From Rhizobium mongolense USDA 1844 (lineage in GTDB: Bacteria > Pseudomonadota > Alphaproteobacteria > Rhizobiales > Rhizobiaceae), in the NCBI RefSeq assembly GCF_000419765.1, contig NZ_ATTQ01000008.1, positions 124,001 through 188,000 of the forward strand: DNA of 64,000 nt, read 5' to 3'. The notes below the pieces were generated by a model that worked only from the letters and a program-made list of their open reading frames with translations, made no database searches and had not been told where the DNA came from. The stretch's first letter is position 1, and each line of letters starts with the position of its first letter. The position numbers were made by a program, and so were the translations under genes. Below, piece by piece: positions 1 to 8,085 of the stretch.

Positions 1-1
1 C

Positions 2-436
2 GGCGGCGGCGGGCTGGCGTCCGGCATCGCGCTGGCGCTCGAAGCAAGTGCGCCGGGCTTCACCGTGCGGCCCTGCGAGCCGAAAGACTTCGACGACACC
101 ACGCGTTCACTGGCCTCCGGCAGAATCGAACGCAACTGGGCGATGACGGGCACGATCTGCGATGCGATCATGACACCGGAACCCGGCAAGATCACCTTCC
201 CGATCCTGCAGCGGCTCGCAGGCGCGGGCATTGTCGTCACCGACGAAGAGGCGCTGCGCGCCATGGCGCTCGCATTCAAACGGCTGAAGATCGTCGTCGA
301 GCCCGGCGGGGCGGTTGCGCTTGCCGCTGCGCTCTTCCATGGCGACGCCCTCGAAAGCGACAACGTCATCGCCGTGACCTCGGGCGGCAATGTCGACGCG
401 GATATCTTTGCCGCCGCTCTCGAGAAATACGGCTAA
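2..436 (+). CDS. PLP-dependent threonine/serine dehydratase, C-terminal part
   Basis: This is the 3' end of a fold-type II PLP enzyme, open at the window edge, with 144 residues visible. The first visible residues form the GGGGLASG loop that binds the cofactor phosphate in threonine/serine dehydratases. A later VEPGGAVALAA segment and a closing VTSGGNVD motif are also typical of the family. No ACT regulatory domain follows, because the frame stops about 140 residues after the glycine loop. It therefore resembles the catabolic or short dehydratases rather than IlvA with its feedback domain. The expected reaction is deamination of threonine or serine to the 2-oxo acid and ammonia. The gene converges on the LysR gene 17 bases downstream. 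Substrate preference cannot be read from this fragment. Confidence 0.85.
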   Translation, partial: GGGGLASGIALALEASAPGFTVRPCEPKDFDDTTRSLASGRIERNWAMTGTICDAIMTPEPGKITFPILQRLAGAGIVVTDEEALRAMALAFKRLKIVVEPGGAVALAAALFHGDALESDNVIAVTSGGNVDADIFAAALEKYG

Positions 437-453
437 CCCAGCGAAGTCATCGC

Positions 454-1371
454 CTACGCATTCTCCGATACCCGTTGCGGCATGAAATCCGAGATCGCCT
501 CGCCTACCGCCCGCAGCAAGATCGAAGCGAGCCGTGCCGTCGCCGGATCAGGATCAGCTTCCGCGCGGTGAAGCACAAGGCCCAGCGACGGCAGTTCCGG
601 CAATCCAAGTTCGGCGGGCTTCAGCGGCCTGACCTTTGCCGGCAAGCCGATCGGCGTGCGTATTGTCACGCCCAACCCGGCCGCGGTCGCAGCCCACAGC
701 CCGCCGAGGCTCGGGCTGACGAAGGCAAGCCGCCAGGCAATATTGGCCCTGTCCAGCGCATTGGTCGCGGCGGTTCGCAGCAGACAGGGCGCCTCCAGCG
801 AGGCGAGTGGCAGCGGCTCGCCGCTTGCGGCGTTCCAGCCGGGCTCACCTGCGGCAGGACCGATCCAGCGCATCGGCACCTCGCCGATCTTTTCGCAATG
901 GGCGGTCAGGGTTGCATCGCTCCAAGCGAGTGCCAGATCGAGTTTTCCCGTTGTGACCCGCTCGAGGAGTTCCGCGTTGCGCACGACTCGCGCCTCGATC
1001 CGCACCTTCGGATGGGCACGGGCGAAACGGCCGAGAACATCGGGAAGAAGATTTTCGCCGAAGTCCTCTTGTAGGCCAAGCCGGACCCAGCCTTCCAACT
1101 CGACGCTTTGGACGGCCACTGCCGCTTCGTCGTTAAGTTCAAGCAGCCGCCGGGCGTAAGCGAGCATCGTCTCGCCCGCCTCCGTCAACGCCAGGCCACG
1201 GCCCGCCTTGCGGAATATCGGCGTACCGGCCTGCTCCTCCAGTTTCTTGAGCTGTGCACTGACGGCCGAGGTGGAGCGCCCAAGCCGATCCGCCGCCTTT
1301 GCAAAGTTCCCGAGTTCCATTCCAGTCGCGAAGGTTCGCAGCACATCGAGGTCGAAGACCATCCTACGCAT
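454..1371 (-). CDS. LysR-family transcriptional regulator
   Basis: A 305-residue LysR regulator; 302 residues if the second ATG at 1362 is used. The N-terminal winged helix-turn-helix spans about residues 7-65, with the typical segment AADRLGRSTSAVSAQLKKLE. A substrate-binding-like effector domain with a VRLGLQEDF start follows. It is divergent from the tautomerase-DUF4865 pair, with about 115 bases between the start codons. LysR regulators commonly control the divergent neighbour, so it probably regulates that pair, but the inducer is unknown. An inverted repeat and a direct repeat lie in the shared promoter region. The family is certain; the target is inferred from position. Confidence 0.93.
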   Translation of the reverse strand: MRRMVFDLDVLRTFATGMELGNFAKAADRLGRSTSAVSAQLKKLEEQAGTPIFRKAGRGLALTEAGETMLAYARRLLELNDEAAVAVQSVELEGWVRLGLQEDFGENLLPDVLGRFARAHPKVRIEARVVRNAELLERVTTGKLDLALAWSDATLTAHCEKIGEVPMRWIGPAAGEPGWNAASGEPLPLASLEAPCLLRTAATNALDRANIAWRLAFVSPSLGGLWAATAAGLGVTIRTPIGLPAKVRPLKPAELGLPELPSLGLVLHRAEADPDPATARLASILLRAVGEAISDFMPQRVSENA

Positions 1372-1373
1372 CG

Positions 1374-1403
1374 TTTAATCCTGTTTTTCAGGACATTTAA
1401 TCC
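1374..1403. promoter_or_regulatory. candidate LysR operator between divergent genes
   Basis: Just upstream of the LysR start there is an inverted repeat, TCCTG-TTTTT-CAGGA (1379-1393). It is overlapped by two direct copies of TTTAATCC (1374-1381 and 1396-1403), one turn of phase apart (22 bases). A site at this position could serve both autoregulation and activation of the tautomerase gene. The repeats are seen; the operator role is inferred. Confidence 0.4.
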
Positions 1404-1486
1404 ACAAAATTCTGATTTTCTGCATCATCGTGACGTGCAAGGATTATGAAGTCAAGGTTGGATTAGCAAGGAAAAGGAGGCTCCAA

Positions 1487-1915
1487 ATGCCTTTCGTTCG
1501 AATCTCTCTGCTGAAAGGCAAGTCGCCGGATTATCTCCGTGCGCTCGCAGACAACATTCATCGTGCCATGGTCGAGACGTTCGACGTGCCTCCGAATGAC
1601 CGCTTTCAGGTCATTCATCAGCATGAGCCTGGTGAACTGATCTTCGACCGCCACTATCTCGGGGGCCCGCGTTCGGACGATTTCGTGCTCTTTTCCATCA
1701 CCGCGGGCAAGCCCCGCACGACCGCGATGCGCAAGGCCTTTTACCGGCGCGCGGCCGATCTGCTCGGACAATCTCCGGGCCTGAGGCCTGAAGATGTGAT
1801 GATCGTGGTCAATACCACCTCTCCGGAAGAATGGTCCTTCGCCAATGGCGAAGCCTCGATGGCGGACCCAGATTGGCAAATCCGAGCGCTCGCGCCCATG
1901 GAGCCACCCCAATGA
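1487..1915 (+). CDS. tautomerase family protein
   Basis: A 142-residue member of the 4-oxalocrotonate tautomerase/MIF-like superfamily. It begins MPFVRISLL; after removal of Met the catalytic Pro-1 would be the N-terminus, as the family requires. The start at 1487 is chosen because AAAAGGAGG lies 6-14 bases upstream. The mid-protein stretch around VIHQHEPGEL and the C-terminal NTTSPEEWSF are typical of the longer rhizobial tautomerases. Its stop overlaps the start of the DUF4865 gene (ATGA at 1912-1915), so the two are translationally coupled. Natural substrate unknown. Confidence 0.88.
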   Translation: MPFVRISLLKGKSPDYLRALADNIHRAMVETFDVPPNDRFQVIHQHEPGELIFDRHYLGGPRSDDFVLFSITAGKPRTTAMRKAFYRRAADLLGQSPGLRPEDVMIVVNTTSPEEWSFANGEASMADPDWQIRALAPMEPPQ

Positions 1916-2460
1916 TCGCCATGCAATACAGCTTCACGCTGCCTTCGGATTACGACATGACGATCATCGATCGCCGGATCCGCGACAAGGGGCCAATGCT
2001 GGACGGCTTTTCGAATCTTGGATTCAAGGCCTACCTCAGCGCTCGCAAGGGCGAATTCGGCAGCCGGGAGAACCTCTATGCCCCATTCTATCTTTGGAAG
2101 CAGCCGGAAGGCGCCAGCGATTTCCTCACCGGACCCGGTTTTAACGGGCTGACCCAGTCATTCGGCTGGCCGCAGGTAAGGCACTGGATGGTATGGAATG
2201 CCGAGGTCGCGGACTTGCGAGACGCAAAGTTTGCAAGCTGCGATATCCTGCCGATCCCTGCCTACGCGCCGCTTGCCGAAATCCGCAAGGAGGAGGTCAC
2301 GCGGTCACATGCTGAAGCGGCGCGACGCGGCGTGCTGGCCTCGATATCCGCCTTCGAGCCGTCCGGCTGGAGCCTTGTGCGCTTCACGCTTTTTCGCGAC
2401 ATGCCGTTGATCTCCAACGGAGACCAGATCTACCGCGTCGGCCATGTCTCCTTGCCGTAG
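1912..2460 (+). CDS. DUF4865 family protein
   Basis: A 182-residue protein starting at the ATG that overlaps the tautomerase stop codon. The N-terminus (MQYSFTLPSDYDM) and the charged RIRDKGPMLD segment match the DUF4865 group, which is repeatedly found beside tautomerases. No catalytic motif is obvious to me. It contains aromatic-rich patches (LYAPFYLWKQPEG, SFGWPQVRHWMVW) suggesting a small globular, perhaps dimeric alpha+beta (ferredoxin-like) enzyme or binding protein. Function unknown. The family assignment is from recognition of the sequence and its context and is moderately sure. Confidence 0.75.
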   Translation: MIAMQYSFTLPSDYDMTIIDRRIRDKGPMLDGFSNLGFKAYLSARKGEFGSRENLYAPFYLWKQPEGASDFLTGPGFNGLTQSFGWPQVRHWMVWNAEVADLRDAKFASCDILPIPAYAPLAEIRKEEVTRSHAEAARRGVLASISAFEPSGWSLVRFTLFRDMPLISNGDQIYRVGHVSLP

Positions 2461-2461
2461 G

Positions 2462-3097
2462 TCAGGCGGTCGCGCGCCGATAAAATGCCAACGACCCGGC
2501 AAGCGCGATGAGTGCGCCGCCGCTGATACGGTCAAGCCACATGGCGCCGGAGTTCTTGAGCAGACGGACAGCCTGCGCGCCGAAGGCGGCGTATCCGAAC
2601 ATGATCACGAAATCGATCGAGGCGAAGATGACGGCAAGCACCACATACTGAGCAGGCTGCGGCAGTGCCGGATCGATGAACTGGGGCAGGAAGGCCGAGA
2701 AGAACAGGTAGCCCTTGGGATTCGTGACTGCCACCATGAAGCTTTTCAGCCCGATCGCAAAGGCTGAAGCGGCGCCGCCGGCGCTTTCCACCTTCATTGC
2801 CGTTTCGATCGTCCCTTGAGAGCGCAGCATCATGACGCCGAGAAAGGCAAGATAGGCGGCACCCAAGTATTTCAGCACGGAGAACCAGAATTCGGAGGCC
2901 GCAAGCAGCGCGCCGAGACCGATCGCCACAGCACCGATCAGAACGATATCCGAAAGTACGGCACCCAGCATGCCGGCAATCGCCCGACGAGCGCCGTAAC
3001 GCGAACCGTTGGTCAGCGCCAGGAGCACGGTCGGCCCCGGCGTTGCGATACCCACAAAGGAAACCGCAGCGAAAGCAAGAAGCGTGACGATATCCAT
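2462..3097 (-). CDS. LysE/RhtB family amino-acid exporter
   Basis: A 211-residue inner-membrane protein with about six hydrophobic segments. The LysE signature FVGIATPGPTVLLALTNGSRYG lies at the N-terminal end, and VTNPKGYLFFSAFLPQF follows the third hydrophobic segment. Family members export amino acids or related metabolites by proton exchange. The start at 3097 is preferred over an upstream ATG at 3133 because GGAGGG precedes it at normal spacing. It converges almost end to end with DUF4865 and could be co-controlled by the same locus, but substrate is unknown. Confidence 0.9.
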   Translation of the reverse strand: MDIVTLLAFAAVSFVGIATPGPTVLLALTNGSRYGARRAIAGMLGAVLSDIVLIGAVAIGLGALLAASEFWFSVLKYLGAAYLAFLGVMMLRSQGTIETAMKVESAGGAASAFAIGLKSFMVAVTNPKGYLFFSAFLPQFIDPALPQPAQYVVLAVIFASIDFVIMFGYAAFGAQAVRLLKNSGAMWLDRISGGALIALAGSLAFYRRATA

Positions 3098-3211
3098 AAG
3101 TCCCTCCAGAGCTTGGATATCGGAAGCTTGCATTTGCCGGGACAGCGATCAAGCCGAAAACGAAAAGCCCGTTTCCTTCCGAGGCAGCGCGCTCAAGCCA
3201 ACGCGAACGGA

Positions 3212-4651
3212 TCACATGCCGCTTTGGCCGTCCGAGCCGATATAGGCGATGCGGAGCATGTTGGTGGCGCCCGGCGTTCCGAGCGGCACGCCTGCCGAAA
3301 TGATGATACGGTCGCCCGGCTTGCCGAAACCCTCGCCGGCGACGATGCGGCAGGCCCGGTTGACCATGTCGTCGAGATCGGTCGCGTCATGCGTGACGAC
3401 ACAGTGCAGGCCCCAGACGATCGCCAGCCGGCGGGCTGTCTTGATGATCGGCGAGAGCGCCAGAACCGGCACCTGTGGGCGCTCGCGCGAAGCGCGCAGG
3501 CCCGTGGTGCCCGACGAGGTGTAACAGACGATCGCCGAAAGCTTCAGCGTCTCGGCGATCTGGCGGGCGGCGAGCGAAATCGCATCGGCACCGGTTGCTT
3601 CCGGCTGGGCGCGCTGGGCATAGATGATGCCCGGATAATGCGGTTCGCGCTCGATGGCGCTGGCAATCGACGCCATTGTCGCGACGGCTTCGACCGGATA
3701 GTCGCCCGAAGCGGATTCAGCCGAAAGCATGACGGCATCCGCGCCTTCGAAAACGGCGGTCGCGACGTCCGAGACTTCGGCGCGTGTCGGCACCGGCGCG
3801 GAGATCATCGATTCCAGCATCTGGGTCGCGACGACGACCGGCTTGCCGGAGCGGCGGCAGGCGCGGATCAGCTGCTTTTGGATGCCCGGAACGGATTCGA
3901 GCGGCATCTCGACGCCGAGATCGCCGCGGGCGACCATCAAGGCATCCGAGAGTTCGATGATTTCTTCGATGCGCTCGATTGCCTGGGGCTTCTCGATCTT
4001 CGACATCAGGCCGACCCGACCCCTGGCGATCTTGCGGACCTCCGCGAGATCTTCCGGGCGCTGGACGAAAGAGAGCGCGACCCAGTCGACGTCATCGGTC
4101 GCCAGAACGGCATCGAGATCGGTACGGTCCTTGTCCGTCAGAACGCCGACGCCGAGCAGTGTGTCGGGAAGGCTGATGCCCTTGCGGTCCGAGATCTTCG
4201 TGCCGGAAATGACCGTCGTAACGATGCTCTTGCCGTCGCACTTTTCGGCGCGCAATGCGAGCTTGCCATCATCGATCAGCAGACGGTGGCCGGGCTTGAC
4301 GGCTTCGAGAATTTCCGGATGCGGCAGGAAGACACGGCTTGCATCACCGGGTGCGTCATTGTTGTCGAGCGTAAAGGTCTGGCCCGGCTTGAGTTCAACC
4401 TTGGTTTCCGCAAACTTGCCGACACGAAGCTTCGGCCCCTGCAAATCGGCCAGGATGCCGATCGGACGACCGGAGCGCGCCTCGACGGCGCGAATACGCT
4501 GGATCAGAGTGCGCATCAGATCATGGCTTGCATGGCTCATGTTGATACGGAAAACGTCGGCACCGGCCTGGTGCAGCTTTTCGATCATCGCTTCTTCGCT
4601 CGAGGCGGGGCCGAGCGTCGCGAGGATTTTCACTTTGCGGTTACGCTTCAT
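3212..4651 (-). CDS. pyk: pyruvate kinase
   Basis: A 479-residue pyruvate kinase, cytoplasmic, converting phosphoenolpyruvate and ADP to pyruvate and ATP. Visible motifs include KILATLGPAS at the N-terminus, FRINMSHAS, the substrate loop LADLQGPKLRVG, KIEKPQAI, and the metal/substrate motif MVARGDLGVEMP. The length is normal for a bacterial type. The ATG at 4651 overlaps the TGA of the DUF1036 gene by one base (TGATG), so translation is likely coupled. A TTG one codon upstream is a possible but poorer start. Confidence 0.97.
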   Translation of the reverse strand: MKRNRKVKILATLGPASSEEAMIEKLHQAGADVFRINMSHASHDLMRTLIQRIRAVEARSGRPIGILADLQGPKLRVGKFAETKVELKPGQTFTLDNNDAPGDASRVFLPHPEILEAVKPGHRLLIDDGKLALRAEKCDGKSIVTTVISGTKISDRKGISLPDTLLGVGVLTDKDRTDLDAVLATDDVDWVALSFVQRPEDLAEVRKIARGRVGLMSKIEKPQAIERIEEIIELSDALMVARGDLGVEMPLESVPGIQKQLIRACRRSGKPVVVATQMLESMISAPVPTRAEVSDVATAVFEGADAVMLSAESASGDYPVEAVATMASIASAIEREPHYPGIIYAQRAQPEATGADAISLAARQIAETLKLSAIVCYTSSGTTGLRASRERPQVPVLALSPIIKTARRLAIVWGLHCVVTHDATDLDDMVNRACRIVAGEGFGKPGDRIIISAGVPLGTPGATNMLRIAYIGSDGQSGM

Positions 4652-5118
4652 CAATTCGGACTTTCTTGCGTGCCGGGAGTGTCGGAAAGTTGGACCATCC
4701 AGCTGCCCTGGCGGCCCGTGTCATATTCCTTGAATCCCATCCTCTGGTAACCGCGGGCATAGCAGTCCTGCACGCCCGCGATCTTGAACTCGTTTTCCGC
4801 TACGCACATCTGGATGTCACCCGTCCAACGTCCCCCCCGGGCGGCATCCTCTGCGTAGAGGTAATAGTATCGCGACTGCAATTCTCCTTCGATCAGCGTC
4901 GCGCAGGTCGTTGCCGGGACCTGCCACCAGCCTTCAGTGATCCACCCGTCCTTGGCACGGTATCCGATCGCCACACCCACAAGGTTCTGCGTGCCGTTGC
5001 AGACGCGAAAATCGGCGCGGGCAACATCGGCAGCGAAAAACGGTGAGAGGGCAGCGAATGCAAATAAGGCGAAACGGGCAATCCCGGACCGGGTGAGGAA
5101 ACTTGGTGCGGCTTGCAT
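4651..5118 (-). CDS. DUF1036 family secreted protein
   Basis: A 155-residue protein with a cleavable signal peptide (charged start, hydrophobic run ALFAFAALSPFFAADVARA). The mature domain begins DFRVCNGTQNLVGVAIGY and has several cysteines (C-N-G-T, TCATL, QMCVAE, DCYARG) that could form disulphides. This is the DUF1036 family, which is frequently found upstream of pyruvate kinase in Rhizobiales. The role is unknown. GTG and TTG codons lie just upstream of the chosen ATG and would add one or two residues. Confidence 0.85.
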   Translation of the reverse strand: MQAAPSFLTRSGIARFALFAFAALSPFFAADVARADFRVCNGTQNLVGVAIGYRAKDGWITEGWWQVPATTCATLIEGELQSRYYYLYAEDAARGGRWTGDIQMCVAENEFKIAGVQDCYARGYQRMGFKEYDTGRQGSWMVQLSDTPGTQESPN

Positions 5119-5315
5119 CAACACGGCTTCCGAATGGCTCCCACGGTTATTCGTTGTCCGTGCCTTCTTGCGCCGCCATCAAACGAATGTCAACGCGATG
5201 CTAATCGATTATATTCCTTTCATAACCTGCTCGTGATCACTGACTTGCCGCGGGCTGGGGCGCATTGCGCTTGAAGCTGCAGCATGTGCATGCGATCAGT
5301 GACGACGAGCGCCAA

Positions 5316-6128
5316 ATGACGATCGGCAATTCCCTGATGAATCCCTTCCAATCCTTCGAAATTCTACCTGGAAATCATGACAGCGGCATGGTGATTCTAG
5401 GCGATCACGCGATGAACCGCCTGCCTGAACGGTATGGTAGGCTCGGGCTTCCCGAATCCGCCTTCTCCCGCCATATCGCCTATGACATAGGCATAGAAGG
5501 CTTGGTGCGGGAGCTCTCTGCGAGGCTGGGGGTTCCGGCCGTTCTTGGCGGTTTTTCGCGGCTTCTAATCGACCCGAACCGCGGCGAGGACGACCCGACG
5601 CTGATCATGAAGATTTCCGACGGCGCGATCATTCCTGGCAATCATCCGATCACGGATGAGGAGTGGAACTACCGCATCGAGGCGTTCCACCGGCCCTATC
5701 ACAGTGCCGTCTCCAAGACGATCGACAAGGTCGCCAACGCGACCGGCAAGGCGCCGCTCGTGCTCTCGCTTCATTCCTATACGCCTGCCTGGAAAGGCGT
5801 AGCGCGGCCATGGCACGCCGCCGTCCTCTGGGACAGCGACCACCGCGCCGTCGCCCCTCTGCTTGACATGCTGAGCCGCGATCCCGATCTGATGGTCGGC
5901 GACAACGAACCGTATGACGGCGCACTCAAAGGCGATACGATGTACCGGCACTGCATGGTCACCGGCATACCGCATGCGCTGCTCGAGATCCGTCAGGACC
6001 TGATCGGAAACGAGGCGGGCATTTGCGAATGGACCGAACGCCTGGCTCCGATCTTCTTGGCCATGAATGCCGATCCGGCGCTGCACGAATACAATGTCCA
6101 TGTGTCGCGCACCGGCCCTTACGAATGA
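5316..6128 (+). CDS. N-formylglutamate amidohydrolase family protein
   Basis: A roughly 270-residue zinc hydrolase of the N-formylglutamate deformylase family. Seen motifs are LPGNHDSGMVILGDHA near the N-terminus, GGFSRLLIDPNRGEDDPTL, and VLSLHSYTP, which match the metal-binding and substrate positions of the family. The frame is open from a TTG at 5265; the ATG at 5316 is favoured but a further ATG at 5337 is possible, and no Shine-Dalgarno sequence decides. The next gene follows within 12 bases, indicating an operon with the DUF1244 gene. It may act on N-formylglutamate or a related acyl amino acid. A divergent paralogue lies at 43.6-44.5 kb. Confidence 0.85.
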   Translation: MTIGNSLMNPFQSFEILPGNHDSGMVILGDHAMNRLPERYGRLGLPESAFSRHIAYDIGIEGLVRELSARLGVPAVLGGFSRLLIDPNRGEDDPTLIMKISDGAIIPGNHPITDEEWNYRIEAFHRPYHSAVSKTIDKVANATGKAPLVLSLHSYTPAWKGVARPWHAAVLWDSDHRAVAPLLDMLSRDPDLMVGDNEPYDGALKGDTMYRHCMVTGIPHALLEIRQDLIGNEAGICEWTERLAPIFLAMNADPALHEYNVHVSRTGPYE

Positions 6129-6139
6129 AGGAGAGCGAG

Positions 6140-6445
6140 ATGACCGCACTCAGCAAGGAACAGCAGACCGAATTCGAAGCCGCCGCCTTCCGCCGCCTTG
6201 TCGCGCATTTGCGCGAACGGACCGACGTTCAGAATGTCGACCTGATGAATCTCGCGGGTTTTTGCCGCAACTGCCTGTCGAACTGGTATCGCCAAGCCGC
6301 CGAGGCCGAGGGCGTGCCGCTGTCGAAGGACGAATCGCGCGAGATCGTCTACGGCATGCCCTACGAAGACTGGAAAAACCTGCACCAGAACGAGGCCTCA
6401 GACGCACAAAAAACTGCATTTGAACTGAACAAGCCGCACAAATAG
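6140..6445 (+). CDS. DUF1244 family protein
   Basis: A 101-residue small soluble protein of the DUF1244 family. The conserved core LMNLAGFCRNCLSNWYRQAA, with its two cysteines, is present, followed by GMPYEDWKN. The start is set by AAGGAG about eight bases upstream. It lies 11 bases after the amidohydrolase stop. Family members are small helical proteins of unknown function. Annotation is by sequence recognition and is confident at family level. Confidence 0.9.
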   Translation: MTALSKEQQTEFEAAAFRRLVAHLRERTDVQNVDLMNLAGFCRNCLSNWYRQAAEAEGVPLSKDESREIVYGMPYEDWKNLHQNEASDAQKTAFELNKPHK

Positions 6446-6535
6446 GTCCATGATGCCCGATTGGACTTGACCGCGGCGCAGCTTCGCGGCAGTCACTCCC
6501 CACCGAATTCAAGACGAGAAAATCAGGAGAACACG

Positions 6536-6799
6536 ATGTCCGATGCTCATGGCGTCGCCCGCGATCAGCTTCGCGCTTTCATCGAGCGCATTGAACGGCT
6601 GGAAGAAGAAAAGAAGACCATTGCCGACGATATCAAGGACGTCTACGGCGAAGCAAAGGGCATGGGTTTCGACACCAAGATCCTGAAGAAGGTCGTCGCC
6701 CTTCGCAAGAAGGACGAGCAAGAGCGTATGGAAGAGGAAGCCATCCTCGATACCTATCTGCACGCGCTCGGCATGATCGAGTCCCCGCCGGAAGGCTGA
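6536..6799 (+). CDS. DUF2312 (UPF0335) family protein
   Basis: An 87-residue highly charged protein with an N-terminal coiled coil (residues ~8-35, [26 protein letters not shown]). The motif [21 protein letters not shown] follows. This is the DUF2312/UPF0335 family, conserved across alphaproteobacteria. DNA-binding or nucleoid functions have been suggested for it, but none is shown here. The Shine-Dalgarno sequence AGGAGA precedes the ATG. A strong terminator follows immediately, closing the 5.3-6.8 kb transcription unit. Confidence 0.92.
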   Translation: MSDAHGVARDQLRAFIERIERLEEEKKTIADDIKDVYGEAKGMGFDTKILKKVVALRKKDEQERMEEEAILDTYLHALGMIESPPEG

Positions 6800-6820
6800 G
6801 GATTGCCGTTGGCAGTTTTC

Positions 6821-6851
6821 AAAGCCGCCGGATTTGCCCCGGCGGCTTTTT
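6821..6851 (+). terminator. intrinsic terminator after DUF2312 gene
   Basis: Perfect stem GCCGCCGG (6824-6831) / CCGGCGGC (6839-6846) with a 7-base loop, followed by TTTTT. It ends the amidohydrolase-DUF1244-DUF2312 unit. Confidence 0.9.
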
Positions 6852-7047
6852 GAATCATGCTTTGGAATTAGCCCGCTGTTTTCCCATTGTGCTTTGCATC
6901 CGGCGCGATAATATCCCTCCGCCGCATACTGGAGCCGCGTCCGGTTCCGCTTAGTATTCAGTTATTTGACTTGATTGTAGCGAGCGGCTGCCCGTTGTTC
7001 TCAACACTCTGAGCGTCGCGCAGCACAAATGCACGCATTCCTATTCA

Positions 7048-7080
7048 GGAGTGAGCGAAGCCGCGAGCTTCGCTCACTCC
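7048..7080 (+). repeat. 14-bp perfect inverted repeat in leader of hydrolase gene
   Basis: Arms GGAGTGAGCGAAGC (7048-7061) and GCTTCGCTCACTCC (7067-7080) are separated by five bases. There is no T-run after it, so it is not a standard terminator. It lies 75 bases before the hydrolase start codon. The rest of the gap from 6852 to 7154 shows no gene; promoter elements are presumably here but are not distinct. Confidence 0.7.
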
Positions 7081-7154
7081 CATCCGGTGCCTCGCATGGC
7101 GCCGAGATCAAAGCCGAAGGTGAAAATCAAGCCTGCTCAAGAGGAACTCAGATC

Positions 7155-7976
7155 ATGTCGATGATGACCGCGAAGGACGGAACGGCGATTTTCTACAAGG
7201 ATTGGGGCAAGGGCCAGCCTATTCTTTTCTCCCACGGCTGGCCGCTTTCGGCCGATGCCTGGGATGCGCAGATGGTCTTCTTCGGCAATAACGGCTACCG
7301 CGTCATCGCCCATGACCGTCGCAGCCACGGCCGTTCGAGCCAGACCTGGGACGGCAACCACATGGACCAGTACGCCGACGACCTGGCCGAACTGATCGAG
7401 AAGCTCGACCTCAAGGACCTGATCATGATCGGCCACTCCACGGGTGGCGGCGAAGTCACCCATTATCTCGGCCGCCACGGCACGAAGCGCGTTGCCAAGG
7501 TCGTGCTGGTAGGCGCCGTGCCGCCGCTGATGGTCAAGACGGACAAGAATCCAGGCGGCCTACCGCTTGCAGTCTTTGATGACATCCGCAAGGGCACGCT
7601 CGAAAACCGCTCGCAGTTCTACAAGGATCTCGTGACGCCCTTCTACAGCTATAATCGCGATGGCGCGAAGTTATCCGAAGGCATCCGCGACAGTTTCTGG
7701 ATGCAGGCAATGATGGGCGGATTGAAGGGGCAGCTGGATTGCATCCACGAATTCTCCGAGGTCGACTACACCGACGACCTCAAGAAGATCGACAAGCCGA
7801 CGCTCATCATTCATGGCGACGATGATCAGATCGTGCCGATCGGTGCTTCCGCATTGGAGTCCTCGAAGATCGTCGAGGGCTCTGTTCTCAAGGTCTATCA
7901 GGGCGCTCCCCACGGTCTTGCTCAGACGCATACCGACCGGTTCAACAAGGACGTACTCGACTTCCTGAAGGCCTGA
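7155..7976 (+). CDS. alpha/beta hydrolase (non-haem chloroperoxidase type)
   Basis: A 273-residue alpha/beta-hydrolase resembling cofactor-free haloperoxidases and arylesterases. The oxyanion-hole motif FSHGWPL (residues ~25-31), the nucleophile elbow GHSTGG with Ser95, an acid Asp around 224 (GDDDQIVP) and His253 (PHG) give a complete catalytic triad. No signal peptide, so cytoplasmic. The ATG at 7155 is chosen because the family begins directly with [15 protein letters not shown]. The frame is open to an ATG at 7029, but that extension runs across the hairpin. It stands alone as a unit. The natural substrate is likely an ester or lactone, unknown. Confidence 0.9.
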   Translation: MSMMTAKDGTAIFYKDWGKGQPILFSHGWPLSADAWDAQMVFFGNNGYRVIAHDRRSHGRSSQTWDGNHMDQYADDLAELIEKLDLKDLIMIGHSTGGGEVTHYLGRHGTKRVAKVVLVGAVPPLMVKTDKNPGGLPLAVFDDIRKGTLENRSQFYKDLVTPFYSYNRDGAKLSEGIRDSFWMQAMMGGLKGQLDCIHEFSEVDYTDDLKKIDKPTLIIHGDDDQIVPIGASALESSKIVEGSVLKVYQGAPHGLAQTHTDRFNKDVLDFLKA

Positions 7977-8027
7977 TCTTCGGGCCATCAATCTTCCCGC
8001 CTGCAGTGCGGGAGGATGTGCCCAGCG

Positions 8028-8059
8028 CAAAAACAAAGACCGCCGGATTTCTCCGGCGG
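8028..8059 (-). terminator. intrinsic terminator of DUF882 gene
   Basis: Stem CCGCCGGA (8040-8047) / TCCGGCGG (8052-8059) with a four-base loop. On the minus strand the stem is followed by TCTTTGTTTTT, so it terminates the DUF882 gene. The convergent hydrolase may use it too, or the weaker GCGGG hairpin near 7997-8013. Confidence 0.8.
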
Positions 8060-8085
8060 CCTGTCGTTCATTCTGATTGATTCCC

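Noticed and set aside
2816..4750. 644-codon plus-strand open frame opposite pyruvate kinase
   Set aside because: It runs antisense to pyk, which has all family motifs. The frame lacks any recognisable domain and is rich in Arg/Asp as expected for GC-rich shadow frames.
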